NCBI GenBank assembly: GCA_002346675.1 | Contig: DEAI01000026.1 | Coordinates: forward strand, 1 to 64,000 | DNA: 64,000 nucleotides | Source of the DNA: Fidelibacterota bacterium UBA2986 | GTDB taxonomy: Bacteria; Fidelibacterota; Marinisomatia; Marinisomatales; AB-629-J13 | Direction: 5' to 3' | In this document: positions 63,112 to 64,000 of the stretch, piece after piece | Layout: each line of letters opens with the position of its first letter | How positions within the stretch are numbered: the first letter of the stretch is position 1 | Notes under the pieces: model-generated | Told to the model about the DNA's origin: nothing | Databases searched by the model: none | Seen by the model: the letters and a program-made list of their open reading frames with translations, nothing else | Translations under genes and position numbers: made by a program

Positions 63112-64000
63112 ATGATACACTTTTCACTTAACAGTAATCAATTCTTAAAAAGAAGTATACATTTTTTGGTTCTTTTATCCTTTGGTTTTCTTTGTGCTGA
63201 AGAAACTGCATACAAGGAATTGGAATTGGAGCTTGATTTAGAATCCCGTTTCCTCAGTAGGCTTGAAAGGATTGTTGGTAAAGATAAGGTTATGCTTGAG
63301 GTGGATATTTCGCTTGAATATAGAGATGTTAAATCAAGTGAGCCGCAATTATCCTTGAGACGAGTTACAGGTTTGCCACCTCGCCCTGCAAAGTTGCCTG
63401 GATTTGCAAGAATTACTCAGGAAATATCAGATAAGAAGAAAGATAAAAAGCTTGAGATGACGGGTATGATGGTTAAGTTGATTTTGGATGGGAGTCTTTC
63501 AAATACTGTAGTTGAAACTGCAAAACAGGTGATCCTAGGGCATCCAGTATATAATTCTGTAGAAGGAGCTGAGTTAAGAGTTGAAACGGTATCTATGGCA
63601 GTTACGCCTGACATATCCAAAAGCTTAAAAGATGTTGCTGATGGGATGAATCGTTCAGTCAATAGCCAGCTTTTAACGGATAGCCTTAAGCTAGTTCAGG
63701 ATGAAAAAGAATTCACCTTGGCTTCTCAGGAAGTAAAAATCACAGGAATTGCTATTGTTGCTTTTGGATTAATTCTTATTATTGGCATATACATCTTATT
63801 GAGAGGAATTGATAAAATAGTAGGGCAACAGGAACGAAGTAATGATTTGTCTGTCAATCTATCTTCTCCTGCTGCAACTCCTGCTGCCGCTGCAGAGGGT
63901 GATAAGGAGATGAGTGTAAGTATAAACCATCCCATTGAGCTTTTACCTCCATCTGAGTCAGAAGAAAAAGATGAAATTGCCAGACCCTATTCGCCTTTCG
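63112..64000 (+). CDS. Short FliF-like protein (third ring-building domain plus membrane helix), partial
   Basis: The frame is open for 296 codons to the window end. Residues 1-29 are an export signal. Residues 34-190 resemble only the last periplasmic part of the MS-ring protein FliF: LESRFLSRLERIVGKDKVML then EVDISLEYRDV, LEMTGMMVKLILDGS, and GAELRVETVSMAV, the place of the usual RGDxVEVxxMxF. A membrane helix follows at about 209-231 and then a charged, Ala/Ser/Pro-rich cytoplasmic tail. The first FliF membrane helix and ring-building domains 1 and 2 are not present in this gene. It may be a stand-alone MS-ring relative or a divergent FliF. The usual neighbour FliG would be beyond the edge. 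Confidence 0.5.
   Translation, partial: MIHFSLNSNQFLKRSIHFLVLLSFGFLCAEETAYKELELELDLESRFLSRLERIVGKDKVMLEVDISLEYRDVKSSEPQLSLRRVTGLPPRPAKLPGFARITQEISDKKKDKKLEMTGMMVKLILDGSLSNTVVETAKQVILGHPVYNSVEGAELRVETVSMAVTPDISKSLKDVADGMNRSVNSQLLTDSLKLVQDEKEFTLASQEVKITGIAIVAFGLILIIGIYILLRGIDKIVGQQERSNDLSVNLSSPAATPAAAAEGDKEMSVSINHPIELLPPSESEEKDEIARPYSPF

Noticed and set aside
1..64000. tRNA, rRNA, CRISPR arrays, insertion sequences, integrases
   Set aside because: I read the intergenic stretches and saw no cloverleaf-like segments, regular spacer arrays, transposase frames or flanking repeats; a covariance-model search would be needed to exclude small RNAs.

Overview
The window is 64 kb of AT-rich (by eye about one third G+C), gene-dense bacterial chromosome with almost all genes on the + strand. 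Several large exported proteins end in, or are built around, features typical of the FCB superphylum: C-terminal sorting domains of the type IX secretion kind (NFPNPFNPVT...SSGLYFYSL), a GCTEPEAENYDP module, an LptE of the CGFYS/GSIPPHI type, and a DUF4837 lipoprotein. L-ring and P-ring genes, waaA, a heptosyltransferase, lgt and lptE show a diderm cell with LPS. The mix of flagellar rod/ring genes with T9SS-type cargo points to a flagellated FCB lineage; Marinimicrobia (SAR406) or a relative such as Ignavibacteria/KSB1 is my best guess. No marker in the window settles this.

Layout. (1) 1-5.7 kb, minus strand: a beta-helix surface protein (cut by the window edge) and a membrane class III adenylate cyclase with a TPR domain, separated by a perfect CRP-type palindrome. 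(2) 6-13.8 kb: a flagellar operon flgF-flgG-flgA-flgH-flgI-flgJ-flgN-like-flgK-flgL-fliW-csrA, followed by a methyltransferase/glycosyltransferase/TPR fusion that may modify flagellin. (3) 16-36.9 kb: housekeeping genes in tight runs (hutH, guaB, rpsT, crp-like, meaB, tatC, prenyl synthase, GT9, waaA, pgsA, ftsY, rimO, a csaA gene broken by a stop codon, uvrB, galE, a sigma-54 activator, lptE, asnS, a LOG-family gene, acyP, nadE). (4) 37.5-53.9 kb: an accessory-looking block of large exported proteins (two T9SS-type proteins with cohesin-like and dockerin-like parts, a TPR lipoprotein, a beta-propeller lipoprotein, a DUF4900/PEGA-like protein and a seven-repeat propeller lipoprotein). (5) 54-63 kb: alpha-oxoamine synthase, lepA, CPBP protease, zinc-ribbon protein, lgt, DUF4837, a dTDP-rhamnose-reductase-like SDR, a dolichol-phosphate-mannose-synthase-like GT2 and accA. 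(6) At the right edge, a gene for a short protein resembling only the last periplasmic part of the flagellar MS-ring protein FliF.

How it fits together. The window carries a cyclase with ATP-type active-site residues, a CRP homologue with both the cAMP-binding cassette and the SRETVSR recognition helix, and a TGTGA-N6-TCACA site in front of the beta-helix surface gene, which together read as a cAMP circuit. A second layer is CsrA/FliW: the csrA ribosome-binding site is itself an exact match to the CsrA RNA consensus, and the leader of the 1582-residue surface protein has a GGA-bearing hairpin plus a GGA Shine-Dalgarno. Many genes overlap by 1-4 bases at stop/start, so translational coupling is the rule. 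I see no rRNA, tRNA, CRISPR array, insertion sequence or integrase in the window.
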